Positions 1 to 8,555 of a stretch of 48,775 nt of DNA are shown here, in pieces. The translations under genes and the position numbers were made by a program. The notes under the pieces are model-generated. The model had not been told where the DNA came from. It did not search any database and was given only the letters and a program-made list of their open reading frames with translations. Position 1 is the first letter of the stretch. Each line of letters opens with the position of its first letter. Source of the DNA: a virus; IMG/VR virus record IMGVR_UViG_3300041016_000579, positions 1-48,775 of that record. The stretch is one strand, 5' to 3'.

Positions 1-19
1 TAGGCGTAGCGGCCTTAGG
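1..19. repeat. Terminal 19-bp direct repeat (circular closure), left copy
   Basis: Bases 1-19 are identical to 48757-48775. This is what an assembler leaves when it closes a circular or circularly permuted contig. The reading frame that crosses the junction stays open once one copy is removed, so the true unit length is 48,756 bp. The repeat is too short to be a typical packaged direct terminal repeat. Confidence 0.9.
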
Positions 20-382
20 CTTCCCGCTCTGCACCGACATCGGGTACATGGGACGACCCCCAGCCCCAAACCTAGTGTTTAAAAGTCCAGTAAGAGTGTC
101 TGGGTCGCTGTTTAACTTAGGGTTATTGGGAATACGCTTTCCTTCTGCATTAATAGTTCCAAAAACAGTGTGAGTTTTGTCGTTAAAGTTGGTAATTTCT
201 TTGCCATTTTCGTCTTGGTAATAGTCTTCATCCATGGCTTCCATTTGAGCCGCCATGGCTGGTCCGACCAGCCTCCTGTTAAGGTCGGACAACTTGCCGT
301 GTTTCTTGCGAGTACCACTGTAGGCCCTGATAGGACCTTCTGGTTTAGTATCTTCTAGTTTAAGTGGGGGTAGTGAGGACAT
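1..382 (-). CDS. Internal/ejection-type virion protein, N-terminal part (gene cut by the window ends)
   Basis: This is the first 127 codons of a gene that continues at 48756 and ends at 47465 (557 aa in total). The start ATG at 382 lies just after the stop of the 168-aa gene (TAATAATG), so translation is probably coupled. The N-terminus is hydrophilic, with no signal peptide or membrane segment, and contains a PxPxxxPA-type low-complexity stretch where the window ends meet. I recognise no family. Its place, among Gly/Gln/Ala-rich proteins after the nozzle gene and before the giant gene, is where podoviruses keep internal core/ejection proteins, so that role is an inference from position. Confidence 0.8.
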   Translation of the reverse strand, partial: MSSLPPLKLEDTKPEGPIRAYSGTRKKHGKLSDLNRRLVGPAMAAQMEAMDEDYYQDENGKEITNFNDKTHTVFGTINAEGKRIPNNPKLNSDPDTLTGLLNTRFGAGGRPMYPMSVQSGKPKAATP

Positions 383-384
383 TA

Positions 385-891
385 TTATTCTTCGGGTATA
401 AATTTGTCAGGCATTTCTTTGCCCATGTGCATGTAGGCTTTACGCCTAATGTCTTGGTAGAGTCTTTCGTCTTCGCCTTCTGCGTTGTTTTCGAAGGCGG
501 CACCTAGGCCCATAGAAATTGGGAGTCCTGCAAAGGGAATAAACGCCGAGCCCTCTGTAAGTGCAGTTTGAACCCAAGAAGACTTCTTGTTCTTGTTGTG
601 GTAGGAATTTTGATTCCAGTGCTTTAAGAGGTTTTCTGGGTCAATAACTCCCCCGTTTAGGCCCTCCTCGTCCCTCACGAGGCCTTCATCCTGCAACCTC
701 TGGTAGAAGTTGTTAAAATTCTCTTGGTCCAGACTGTCTGGCGTGTCAATAAATGGGACGTTTGCGAGGCCAAGGGAACTTCCCATTATGGGGTTCTTGT
801 ACTTGTACATCTTCTTGCCGAGAAGTGCGGCTTTGTTTTTCTTAGCCGCCCCCTTGGCAATCTTCTTTAGAATGGCACGTGCGATTCCCAT
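385..891 (-). CDS. Hypothetical virion-associated protein (168 aa)
   Basis: The N-terminus is strongly basic (about ten Lys/Arg in the first 30 residues, with paired Lys) and could be an amphipathic helix. The middle is polar, and a short Gly/Ala-rich hydrophobic stretch lies around residues 110-130. The start at 891 overlaps the preceding stop (TAATG), so expression is likely by translational coupling. There is no recognisable family. The gene sits between two Gln/Gly-rich proteins downstream of the nozzle, in the part of the operon where podoviruses encode ejection proteins. A basic N-terminus plus a hydrophobic patch would fit a protein that contacts DNA or membrane, but this is only inference. 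Confidence 0.7.
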   Translation of the reverse strand: MGIARAILKKIAKGAAKKNKAALLGKKMYKYKNPIMGSSLGLANVPFIDTPDSLDQENFNNFYQRLQDEGLVRDEEGLNGGVIDPENLLKHWNQNSYHNKNKKSSWVQTALTEGSAFIPFAGLPISMGLGAAFENNAEGEDERLYQDIRRKAYMHMGKEMPDKFIPEE

Positions 892-1463
892 TAATTGTCG
901 TCGTATTCAGAATCTGGCCCCTTACGTTGTTTAGCCTTAGGAGGCTGTTGAGTAGCAGGTACCTGCTTCCCGCCTTGGTACTGAGCGGCTAAGCCACCGA
1001 GCGTTCCTTGGCTGAACGGGTCGTTTATGCCATACTCCTCAAGGTAGTCTAAATAGTTAGAGTCAAAGTTGGTTCCACCCTTCTTGCGGCCACCAATCAT
1101 GTCGATGGTACGCTTGGCTTGCTTGTATTCTGGGCTATCAGGGGCATAACTCTGAAGCACGTTGCCAGCCCAGTCGAGAATAGCGGCTTCACGGCCTTCG
1201 TTGCCCTCGGCAATGTCGGCGTCCTTTTGTTCTTCCACGCCCTGTGCGTTGTAGGCATTCATCTGGGCCACGCCCATCTGGGTAGAAAGGTTGTCTTCAG
1301 CCATCTGGCGACGAAGGCCACGAGCACTCATGCCAGAAAGGCCCTGCTGGGCCATCCCGCCAGCCATTTGCATGGCACCCTGAAGTGGGGCGTAATCCTG
1401 ACCAAGAGCGGCCTGAAGGGTATCCCTTGAGCCTTGATAGTCTCCAAGTTTTAGTTGTTGCAT
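891..1463 (-). CDS. Met/Gln/Gly-rich internal virion-like protein (190 aa)
   Basis: Residues 20-110 are rich in Met, Gln, Gly and Ala with helical character (repeated GMAQQ/GLSGM-type stretches). The C-terminus is hydrophilic, with a QQPPKAKQRK segment and an acidic tail. I chose the start at 1463, which falls directly after the upstream stop (TAACATG). A longer in-frame ATG at 1508 would overlap the upstream gene by 44 nt. Small Ala/Gly/Gln-rich helical proteins between tail nozzle and large internal proteins are typical ejection proteins of short-tailed phages. That is an inference from composition and gene order; no homolog was recognised. Confidence 0.7.
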   Translation of the reverse strand: MQQLKLGDYQGSRDTLQAALGQDYAPLQGAMQMAGGMAQQGLSGMSARGLRRQMAEDNLSTQMGVAQMNAYNAQGVEEQKDADIAEGNEGREAAILDWAGNVLQSYAPDSPEYKQAKRTIDMIGGRKKGGTNFDSNYLDYLEEYGINDPFSQGTLGGLAAQYQGGKQVPATQQPPKAKQRKGPDSEYDDN

Positions 1464-1464
1464 G

Positions 1465-2148
1465 TTAAGTTGCGGAAGCGGCGGCACCCTGAGCCCAGAG
1501 AGAACCAAGCATCACATTTTCGTCGATAGGCGTAGGGTTGGTTCCAATGTTGGCTGTAATGTTTAAAAGCCTTGAGCCAGCGGCGACGGATTGCCTGATT
1601 TGCTGAGAGCGAATCTGGCCAGCAGAATGAGCCTCAACAGCAGAAGCACAGGCATCGGCCACAAGTTGAGACTCAATGGGCACTACAAGCGGCATGCCAG
1701 AGGTGGCTTGATAGGTCATTCCCATAAGCGTTGCCGCTAGCCTAGACGTAGACTCGTGAACCATTAGTTGCTTTTCCTGAGTGGCAAGAACGCCAAAGCC
1801 AGCAACGCTAGCATGTCCACCACCCATGGCGGCACTCATCCCAGCAAGATACTGGTCATAAGCAACGTTAGGGGTGACGGCAGTTCCTCCGTAGACGTCA
1901 TTCTTGATGATGCCTAAGAGTGTCTCGTACTCGGTCCTAGCCGTTACGGCCAAGGTGGAGACTACGTCGTTGTACCTCGTCTTAAGGGTGTTGCCTACGC
2001 TAAGTTCAGCCGTTGCCCAATCGCCGCCAGCCTCGACTATGTTCTTTAGAAGTTTCGCCGTGTAATCCAGTTCACCCTTAGGGTCACGGGTCTTAAACAC
2101 AAACCCAGTGCCAGCGTAGTCGTCGTATGGTTTTGAGGGATAAGGCAT
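1465..2148 (-). CDS. Hypothetical structural protein (227 aa), possibly internal/ejection
   Basis: This is an Ala/Gly/Ser-rich protein predicted to be mostly helical. It has a hydrophobic Gly-rich patch (AAMGGGHASVAGFG region, about residues 105-125) and an Ala-rich C-terminus. It has no cleavable signal and no clear transmembrane helix. Its start overlaps the nozzle stop (TGATG), and the next gene begins a few bases after its own stop, so it belongs to a tightly coupled string. I recognise no family. Its position directly after the nozzle gene suggests a virion protein, either internal or at the tail tip. Confidence 0.7.
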   Translation of the reverse strand: MPYPSKPYDDYAGTGFVFKTRDPKGELDYTAKLLKNIVEAGGDWATAELSVGNTLKTRYNDVVSTLAVTARTEYETLLGIIKNDVYGGTAVTPNVAYDQYLAGMSAAMGGGHASVAGFGVLATQEKQLMVHESTSRLAATLMGMTYQATSGMPLVVPIESQLVADACASAVEAHSAGQIRSQQIRQSVAAGSRLLNITANIGTNPTPIDENVMLGSLWAQGAAASAT

Positions 2149-3569
2149 CAGAATACGTTAAAAATTGAACGACCCGAGATGGAGCCGTCCACAGTGCAGG
2201 AATAGAACAGCGGCTTGCCCGATTTTACAACGACTTCCAGTACTAGTCCCGTACACTTTTTCCCAGCCAAAGCACGCCGAACCGCTTGGCCTACGTTGCC
2301 GTTGAACTGGTCAATGAGCAACCTAGAGTCAGGATTTACAGTGTTTTGGTAGAACTCGATGTTGGCAGGGCCTTTTGTGTCTAGCGACAATGTGCATGCA
2401 TCATACCTTTTGTCGAAGTCTGTCCTGAAGTTGTAATTACGGGTCTTAAATGAGGATTGGTATTGGTAGCCCAAATCACTAGAACCGCTCTCTAAATTGA
2501 TAATGCGACCATCAGCCGTTACGCCCCAAAGTGACAGAACGCCGTTTGCGTCCCTAGCGGTCATAATGCTGACCATGTCGAAATTGTACGTGTCGATAGA
2601 CTCGAAAACATTGGGAATCCTAGGGTTTATCACCAAAACCCTGTCACGCTTGTAATCGGTAGAATTTGGCAAAAGCAGATAGTACCTGCCCATCCAAGAA
2701 ACACCGACGGCCTTTTGCATTTCGGCGGCGGGAGCACTTTTTAGGACATCGTCAATTGGGTAGGACATAGGCCCCTGCCCCTCGACCATGCCCTTCTGGG
2801 CGTCAATCTGGTAGATGCCGTCATGACCTAGGTAGAAGATTGAGCCAGCAACTTCAGCCACGCTATCCTTGGCAAGGATTCCTTCCTGACCCGTGAGCAG
2901 GTTGACCTTGTGGAAGAAGTCAGCCGTGGGCTTGCCAGCCTCTAGGCTCATGGAGGGCAGTCCGAATGTCAGTTCGTAGGCTGACCTATTACCAAACGCA
3001 TACAGTTTCCTGCTCTGATTGGAGTAATGCAGGGCCTTGATGGAGTCATAGGTACCCTGAACCAACGAGATGGTGTCCCCGTTGTACGGCTGGAGGCCAC
3101 CGAACAGGGTGAGCCAGACTTGGTCATTCTTAGCGTAGGCAAGCCTCCCTAGGACGTTAGTACAGGCGGTGAAGTCATACTCCCCCGTCCAGTTGGCCGC
3201 ACCAGACGCTTCGATGGTGGCAAGGCCTTGGTAGCCCTGACCCCTGATAGGCCTGTAAGGGCGAGTGCTTCCGCTGTCTGTGACCATACCTGCGGGTGTA
3301 GTGGTGCAGTACCGCTTAACTACGCCCTGACGCCAGACGTAGATGAAGTCCCCACTGCTGGTGCTAGCGGAGGCGGCGTAGTCTACGGCGGTGAAGCCAG
3401 TAGACACGGCCAGCGTGGAGCCAGCCCGAGGCGTCATGACGCCCTCAGTGATACGCATGTTGTTGATGGCCGTCAGGACCCCCTTTTGCGGGTCCAGCGA
3501 GGTTGGGTTTGGGTATGAAGCGAAGCCGCCAAAGGCTACCTCTCCGTCTTGTTGGTATTCTCGTGGCAT
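2148..3569 (-). CDS. Tail nozzle/stabilisation protein, beta-propeller type
   Basis: The protein has 473 aa. It starts with the style seen in podovirus nozzle/stabilisation proteins: an N-terminal segment on the 'first values' of a table-like fold (TAINNMRITEGVMTPRAGS, about residues 33-51), then repeated beta-blades with aromatic-Gly motifs (KLYAFGNRSAYEL, GSIFYLGHDGIYQID, GRYYLLLPN). The IYQID-type blade and the late NIEFYQN strand are common in phage nozzle proteins that close the portal-adaptor channel before DNA ejection. The family assignment rests on this pattern and on position after the adaptor and fibre genes. The fold should be read as likely, not proven. The gene begins 3 nt after the upstream stop. 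Confidence 0.75.
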   Translation of the reverse strand: MPREYQQDGEVAFGGFASYPNPTSLDPQKGVLTAINNMRITEGVMTPRAGSTLAVSTGFTAVDYAASASTSSGDFIYVWRQGVVKRYCTTTPAGMVTDSGSTRPYRPIRGQGYQGLATIEASGAANWTGEYDFTACTNVLGRLAYAKNDQVWLTLFGGLQPYNGDTISLVQGTYDSIKALHYSNQSRKLYAFGNRSAYELTFGLPSMSLEAGKPTADFFHKVNLLTGQEGILAKDSVAEVAGSIFYLGHDGIYQIDAQKGMVEGQGPMSYPIDDVLKSAPAAEMQKAVGVSWMGRYYLLLPNSTDYKRDRVLVINPRIPNVFESIDTYNFDMVSIMTARDANGVLSLWGVTADGRIINLESGSSDLGYQYQSSFKTRNYNFRTDFDKRYDACTLSLDTKGPANIEFYQNTVNPDSRLLIDQFNGNVGQAVRRALAGKKCTGLVLEVVVKSGKPLFYSCTVDGSISGRSIFNVF

Positions 3570-3572
3570 AAA

Positions 3573-5195
3573 TTAGGTGATGGAGTCTATCCAGAAGTCT
3601 GCGATGTAGGTCACTTTGCCATCTGAAGCAGGTATTTCAATGTCGAACTCGGGCTCTCCATCCCAGTCCTGCCCTATAATTTTAGTAACAGTGATGGTGC
3701 TTAGTTCTGACGACGTGGAGTATACTGGCCTGACTACGTGACCATAGTAAGCCCAGTGCATGTACGGCCTTACAATCTCTGGTCCGCAAGACGGGTTTAC
3801 GTCTGTGTGAAAATACTCCAAGTCTCCCATCTCACCCTTGGCGTAGCCCTTGATGTGGCAATTCCTGTACCTCGTAGTCGGGGACTGGTCGTCAATGGAT
3901 TCGTTATTAATTTTGCTAGCCATGTTGGCCGTGTAAATCATGACTTTAAAAGTGATTGTCTTGTCAACGGGAGAGCAACAGGGGGGCACTGGGTTCCACT
4001 CGCACTTAATCTTCCACCTCGAAGTAGAGGTGTATGAAGGTTTTACGTTTTCGGGGTAATCAAACTCGTAAGTATGGTATTCGTCCCATTGAGGGATGGT
4101 GTAGTGGTGCTCCTCGAAAACTGTTTCCATGTGCCCGTACGGAGTCCACCAAGTGTCGTCCTCGCCATCTTGGTCTTCGTCGGTCCAGTAAGGCGGGTTG
4201 TTAGGAAACTTGTCATACATGCCTTCGTCTGGGTACTGATTTTGAACATGCTGGTCGTAAATCCATACGTCTTCTTGGGTTACGTACGTTCCAGACTCCT
4301 CTGGGTGGCATTCTGGAGTTTGGTCTAGCACCCTCCAAGGACCCCAGTCTGCATTTAGCATTGAGAAACTGAAGTCGTAGAAGCCTCTAAACTTTAATGT
4401 GGGGTCTACAGTGTCGGCACTAAGGCTCCTGTAGATTGGGGAAATAAAAGGGGCACCTGTTCCAAATCCAGTCAATGGGCATACAGACTTCTCGTAGGGC
4501 ACGGCTTCAAGTTCTGTATAAGGAGTTTCTGTCTTCCACCTAGGGTATACCTCCCCCCTAATTGGAACGCCCCAAGGGTATTCCATGGCATCTGCTTGGG
4601 AATAAGTGCTTTCGTAGGGGTTTAAGGACTGAGTAAGCCTAACGCAGTAAGCATTAAATAGTGCCTGTGCTTCTGCTTGTGCTGATTCTTCGTCGTAAGT
4701 ACCACACCCGCTATCTGATTCGTCGTTAGCCATTTGAGTACTGTGAAACTCTGGGTGGCCCTCGTCTATCGTCGAGAAATCGTAGTAGTGATAATGCCCA
4801 ATGTTGTGGCAAAATACTGGCTCAATCCACGCCTTAAGCCACGAAGGCAGGTCGTCAATTTCAACTGCACTATCTGAACTTTCAGATGTCCTGACTGTGT
4901 ATGTATCACCCTCTAGGTCCCAGCGTGGATTGCCGTCATAACTTCCTGACTTCAGGGTGCCGTCCATTTCTGTCAGTACGGCGTCGGGAAAGTTTGCAAA
5001 GTAGTGATGGTTGCCGCTGGGGTTGTACTCAAAGGTGTTGGTACTGTCTCCATCTCCAAGGTGTACGTGCTTTCTAATTTGAAAGGCATTTTCTTCTTCG
5101 GCGGGAATCTCGTCTCCATTGGGAAGGGTAACAGCGTCCGCCTCGGCCCTGCCAAGTTCACAGATAAGCCCTACGACTCTGTGCGGTAAGGCCAT
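3573..5195 (-). CDS. Cys-rich, acidic tail/fibre-like protein (540 aa) with DxDxDG motif
   Basis: This is a very acidic, aromatic-rich protein with more than ten cysteines, including CC and CPV/CHN contexts, which is unusual for a capsid component. Around residue 360 a DEDQDGEDD stretch matches the DxDxDG calcium-loop pattern of EF-hand or thrombospondin-type-3 repeats. Many short Tyr/Trp-rich strands suggest a beta-structured extracellular protein. The start at 5195 overlaps the preceding stop (TAATG). An earlier ATG at 5237 would overlap the neighbour by 42 nt and is less likely. It lies between two other probable tail proteins and the nozzle, so a tail fibre, spike or receptor-binding role is the best guess. 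No homolog was recognised. Confidence 0.65.
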   Translation of the reverse strand: MALPHRVVGLICELGRAEADAVTLPNGDEIPAEEENAFQIRKHVHLGDGDSTNTFEYNPSGNHHYFANFPDAVLTEMDGTLKSGSYDGNPRWDLEGDTYTVRTSESSDSAVEIDDLPSWLKAWIEPVFCHNIGHYHYYDFSTIDEGHPEFHSTQMANDESDSGCGTYDEESAQAEAQALFNAYCVRLTQSLNPYESTYSQADAMEYPWGVPIRGEVYPRWKTETPYTELEAVPYEKSVCPLTGFGTGAPFISPIYRSLSADTVDPTLKFRGFYDFSFSMLNADWGPWRVLDQTPECHPEESGTYVTQEDVWIYDQHVQNQYPDEGMYDKFPNNPPYWTDEDQDGEDDTWWTPYGHMETVFEEHHYTIPQWDEYHTYEFDYPENVKPSYTSTSRWKIKCEWNPVPPCCSPVDKTITFKVMIYTANMASKINNESIDDQSPTTRYRNCHIKGYAKGEMGDLEYFHTDVNPSCGPEIVRPYMHWAYYGHVVRPVYSTSSELSTITVTKIIGQDWDGEPEFDIEIPASDGKVTYIADFWIDSIT

Positions 5196-6121
5196 TAGAC
5201 CGCTGAGTGCCAGTACTTGGCAGGTGCAGAGCCGCACTTAAAGCGTTCGGCGTGCAGGGAACTTCTTAAGTGCTGATAGACTTCGATGGTTCCATTGACT
5301 GTGTCTGCTACCACACGTCCAATAGACACCCAGCACTGTGATTCGCTTTTACCTTCATCGCTTAGGCCAATCACTGGAGATGGGTAGGTCCTAAGCCAGT
5401 ACTCTTGGTTGCCAGCCACAGCCCATCCTGTACTGGCGGGGACGCTATTAACTGTACCTTCTCGTACATACACGCTCATGGTAGCCAAGTCCTTAACGAT
5501 TTGGAACGGGTGTGGCTGTGGGTCGTCCTCGCCGCCGCCACCACCACCGCCAGAAAAGGTTACATCACTTTTCCAGACCTGCCTGACTGTCGTGCCATTG
5601 TTTATGTAGGCTATGACAATGTCGCTATCTATTACGTCGCCAGATTCGACTGCCGAGATGCACCATTTACCAGTGTCAGGGCTGTCAGAGTCTACCTCTC
5701 TGTGAAGCACAATGTAGTTGTGCATTGGGCCAGCAGACCTAGCCCATTTAACGTATCCTGTGTCGCTAACTGTCTGGCTTGCGGATGAAGCGGTGGACCT
5801 TCCTTGAAACGCAACTGTACTGCTCCCTCTGTAGTGAATTTTGGCTGAGCCAGTCTTAACATTGTAGTTGTGATACTTGAGTTGAATCTTGCCAGACCTT
5901 GTGTTGGGTAGGCCCTTGCTCGTAAACTTGCCCTGCGTGGCGTCCCAAGACTTCTGCAAGTTCTGGCCGTAAATTGACGAAGAAATTGGCTCAAAAATCC
6001 TGCCGACATGGCACAGGATGTCCCTGTTGTTGACTACCTCGACCTTGAACGGCGGGTGATTTGGAGAACTAGACGTCCTAAGGCTTGACCTAAAGCCGCC
6101 GCCAATTGACGACCCAGCCAT
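5195..6121 (-). CDS. Putative tail fibre/tail-associated protein (308 aa) with Gly linker
   Basis: There are two beta-rich halves, joined at about residues 190-200 by a run of seven glycines followed by EDDPQPHP, a clear flexible linker. The N-terminal half is Ser/Thr/Gly-rich (GSSIGGGFRSS at the start). Both halves contain short alternating strands with Trp and Tyr. Cys residues are present, as in the next gene. No signal peptide or membrane segment is seen. The gene starts 5 nt after the 71-aa gene, and its stop overlaps the start of the Cys-rich protein. Position and two-domain architecture suit a tail or fibre component; this is an inference. Confidence 0.65.
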   Translation of the reverse strand: MAGSSIGGGFRSSLRTSSSPNHPPFKVEVVNNRDILCHVGRIFEPISSSIYGQNLQKSWDATQGKFTSKGLPNTRSGKIQLKYHNYNVKTGSAKIHYRGSSTVAFQGRSTASSASQTVSDTGYVKWARSAGPMHNYIVLHREVDSDSPDTGKWCISAVESGDVIDSDIVIAYINNGTTVRQVWKSDVTFSGGGGGGGEDDPQPHPFQIVKDLATMSVYVREGTVNSVPASTGWAVAGNQEYWLRTYPSPVIGLSDEGKSESQCWVSIGRVVADTVNGTIEVYQHLRSSLHAERFKCGSAPAKYWHSAV

Positions 6122-6126
6122 AGCCG

Positions 6127-6342
6127 TTAGTTAACCTTTGGCTCCACGTAGGTGTAGCCAGCCTTGCTGAACTCAGTCAGCAGTTCAGCCCTCGTCGGCT
6201 TAATGACAAGGGTGAGGGCCGTTTTTGCTGAGCCGCCGCCCTTGAACTCAGTCATGCCAATGACACGCTTGGTAGGCCAGTGCACGAATGCCGCCCACTG
6301 GCCCTTGTTGATTTTGGTTTCTGGTAGGATAGTTTCGCTCAT
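6127..6342 (-). CDS. Small hypothetical protein (71 aa)
   Basis: A 71-aa soluble protein with a conserved-looking core (WAAFVHWPTKRVIGMTEFKGG) and a C-terminal helix-strand segment. It looks like a compact alpha/beta fold. The start overlaps the stop of the preceding 270-aa gene (ATGA), indicating coupled translation. I do not recognise it. Its place among tail genes suggests a small tail component or chaperone. Confidence 0.6.
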   Translation of the reverse strand: MSETILPETKINKGQWAAFVHWPTKRVIGMTEFKGGGSAKTALTLVIKPTRAELLTEFSKAGYTYVEPKVN

Positions 6343-7151
6343 GGTGAGACGTAATAAAAAACATTGAAGAACCCACCGCCCTCGCTGGCGGCGGCTTGGC
6401 CAGTAAAGTTTACAGTAAAGTTTTGGTGGAGGTCGTTTCCATACTCATCCTGCCCCCAAACATACGAACCAGAGTAAATCTGTTGTCCGCTCGGTGCCTC
6501 CCAGATTGGCCTACTTTCGGCGGTAACGTTGTTCATATTGTCAATCACGGTCTGTTTGTATTCACGGTGGGCGTAAACATAGGTTCCAGTCACCTCATGA
6601 GCCGACCACTCGAAAGACGGATAACTAATTTGATAATACAGCACAAACCCAATAGGTGCGGGGCCAGTACGGACACCACGCTCTTGGTCAGGATTACCAT
6701 TGACGTCATCGAGGTAGTAAAAATGCCATCCTTCGTCTTGGTCACCGCAGTATCCTAGGTAGGGGTCGGGGCTGTAAGTAGTGTTGCCAGAAGCATTGAC
6801 AACGCCATCTCCAGCGGCAAACAAACCGCCACTGGCTACGCCAAACACAAAACTTTGGCAAGGGGCGGTGTACACTAAATCGTATGAGTAACTCCCAATG
6901 TACCAGCCAGCAGGGTAGTACTGAAGACCCCAAGTCTCTACACTGGTCTGTCCACCAAGGCCATCAGCATACATGGTCGTGCTGTACGGCATGTAGAACG
7001 CAGTGCCTAACCCGTCATATTCATACCTGCTGGTGTCCGTGACAGAAATGACAGTGCCAGCCGCAAGTACGCCAAATTCGCTGGCAGTCCCATTCAACGT
7101 GGCCACATTGCTATGGCGACCGCCTAGCCTCATGTCGCCTTTGAAGGGCAT
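6339..7151 (-). CDS. Beta-rich tail protein (270 aa)
   Basis: A Gly/Tyr/Ser/Thr-rich protein with little charge, built of short predicted strands (LAAGTVISVTDTSRYEYDG, SFVFGVASGGLFAAGDG). That composition is typical of trimeric phage fibre or decoration domains. The start at 7151 overlaps the stop of the 99-aa gene (TAATG). The stop overlaps the next start (ATGA). No chaperone or catalytic motif is visible. It is likely a virion surface or tail protein from composition and neighbours; the exact role is unknown. Confidence 0.65.
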   Translation of the reverse strand: MPFKGDMRLGGRHSNVATLNGTASEFGVLAAGTVISVTDTSRYEYDGLGTAFYMPYSTTMYADGLGGQTSVETWGLQYYPAGWYIGSYSYDLVYTAPCQSFVFGVASGGLFAAGDGVVNASGNTTYSPDPYLGYCGDQDEGWHFYYLDDVNGNPDQERGVRTGPAPIGFVLYYQISYPSFEWSAHEVTGTYVYAHREYKQTVIDNMNNVTAESRPIWEAPSGQQIYSGSYVWGQDEYGNDLHQNFTVNFTGQAAASEGGGFFNVFYYVSP

Positions 7152-7450
7152 TACTGTGCGTAGTGGTAGACGTAGCCCTCACCATCAACCCAGACCTCAC
7201 CATTGTAGCCGTTCAACTCAAAGGAACCGCCATCGTTCTTGTTAGCGGTCTTTTCGTGGGTAAGGATGATAGGGGAGCCAGCACCATTGGGCTGGAGGTG
7301 GATACTAAGAAGGTCGGATTCTGAAGTATTGACGACTCCAAAGACACGCCTCTGCCTCACGGCATCGAGCACTTTAATCTTGGTTCCAACGCTGTTGAAC
7401 AATTGGACGTCAACACGGGGGATGTTTTGGTTCTGGATGATGTGAGACAT
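7151..7450 (-). CDS. Small structural-type protein (99 aa)
   Basis: A 99-aa protein of alternating short strands with a central sequence typical of beta-sandwich decoration or fibre-linker proteins (NTSESDLLSIHLQPNG, then SFELNGYNGEVWVDGEGYVYHY). It has no cysteine and no signal. The gene begins one base after the adaptor stop. Similar small beta proteins between adaptor and fibre genes are often virion components; function here is inferred from context only. Confidence 0.6.
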   Translation of the reverse strand: MSHIIQNQNIPRVDVQLFNSVGTKIKVLDAVRQRRVFGVVNTSESDLLSIHLQPNGAGSPIILTHEKTANKNDGGSFELNGYNGEVWVDGEGYVYHYAQ

Positions 7451-7451
7451 G

Positions 7452-8195
7452 TTAGTAGGTTCTAAAGTTTATCGGCCTCGTCGAGCCCTGTTGGCGGAGC
7501 GTTTGGTCGAGTGCCGAGTCGAGGGCTTTTGCGTAGTCCTGCTCGGACGCTTGGGCGGCTTCGAGTTCGTTGGTAGAACGTCGATAGTCGGAGTGAACGC
7601 CGTGGATGAGGGCGTTGGCGAACAGTTTTGGGATTTGGACTCGGACCCAAGAACCAATTGTAGGAATCGAGCCAGTGCCCGACGGAGTTGTACCAGTGTA
7701 GACATAAAAATCTCCCTGTACTGGGTAGCCAGCAACAGGGACTAGTGAGCCAGATTCGCTTCCTGCGTCGTAATAGACCTGAGAACCAGTCTTGTACGAC
7801 ACGGAGGTGCTCCAAGCATCACCGAAAATTGCGGGGGATTCCTTCCTGCTCTCAACATACACGTCAGTAGTGCCTAAACGCAGTGTAATTGCGTTGTTGA
7901 TGAGGTCGAAGTCCTTTTGGGTGGCAGAGCGGGAGAAGGGGTCACTGTCCCAAATGGTCAAAACCTGACCAATTGACGGGTCAAAGTTCACTACACGCCG
8001 TTCATTGACGACAGAGATAGTGCACTTGGTGATGATTTTCAGGTCAGTCCACTCATTTGACTCCCAAATCGTCCTGAGACGCATGGAGGCAAGGTCCCTG
8101 ACCATGGCAAACCGCTCGGGAGTAGTCAGGTTCCTGTCCAGACCGCAGATTTGCAGACTGGCATGCAGGATGTCGCTGAAGAAAACGCTACGCAT
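7452..8195 (-). CDS. Head-tail adaptor-like protein (247 aa)
   Basis: The start at 8195 shares its A with the upstream TAA (TAATG). A longer frame to 8264 would overlap the upstream gene. The N-terminal half is helical (SDILHASLQICGLDR, then a helix ending in the RTIWES region). A central beta insert (about residues 125-185) is followed by long C-terminal helices with the pattern LFANALIHGVHSDYRRS and EQDYAKALDSALDQTLRQQ. This resembles the C-terminal helices of podovirus adaptor/connector proteins that dock under the portal. Gene order (capsid, 116-aa gene, this gene, tail genes) agrees. Assignment is moderate. Confidence 0.6.
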   Translation of the reverse strand: MRSVFFSDILHASLQICGLDRNLTTPERFAMVRDLASMRLRTIWESNEWTDLKIITKCTISVVNERRVVNFDPSIGQVLTIWDSDPFSRSATQKDFDLINNAITLRLGTTDVYVESRKESPAIFGDAWSTSVSYKTGSQVYYDAGSESGSLVPVAGYPVQGDFYVYTGTTPSGTGSIPTIGSWVRVQIPKLFANALIHGVHSDYRRSTNELEAAQASEQDYAKALDSALDQTLRQQGSTRPINFRTY

Positions 8196-8545
8196 TAAGA
8201 AAGTGAACGGCCAAAGCCGTCTACGAGGAGCGTGGTGTTTTCCGCTTTGGAATTCACCCTGCACTCGGGGTTGTCACGAAGGAATTCCTTCATGAAACTA
8301 TCGTCACGCCAGCATTGGTACCCCAGCCTCATCCCCCAGTAATGGTAGGACTCCTCAGGGATACGTGCCGACAATTGTCCAAGACCTTCAACATGACGAT
8401 GCTGAAGTTGGTTGAACTGGGCTAACGCCTTTTTAGTGGCGACTGCCGTTGCTTTACGGATTGCCCATCCCCGACGAAACTCGGCGACCATTTCTGGAAG
8501 CAGAGCGTCGGGGATGTGCTCGTGGATGGATTCAATGCCAGCCAC
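8195..8545 (-). CDS. Small head/neck-region protein (116 aa)
   Basis: A mostly helical protein (ALLPEMVAEFRRGWAIRK, then Gln/His-rich helices) of 116 aa, encoded directly after the major capsid gene with a 10-nt gap. Its stop overlaps the adaptor start. I recognise no family. The position suggests a neck or capsid-completion protein. Confidence 0.6.
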   Translation of the reverse strand: MAGIESIHEHIPDALLPEMVAEFRRGWAIRKATAVATKKALAQFNQLQHRHVEGLGQLSARIPEESYHYWGMRLGYQCWRDDSFMKEFLRDNPECRVNSKAENTTLLVDGFGRSLS

Positions 8546-8555
8546 GTCCCGTTGG

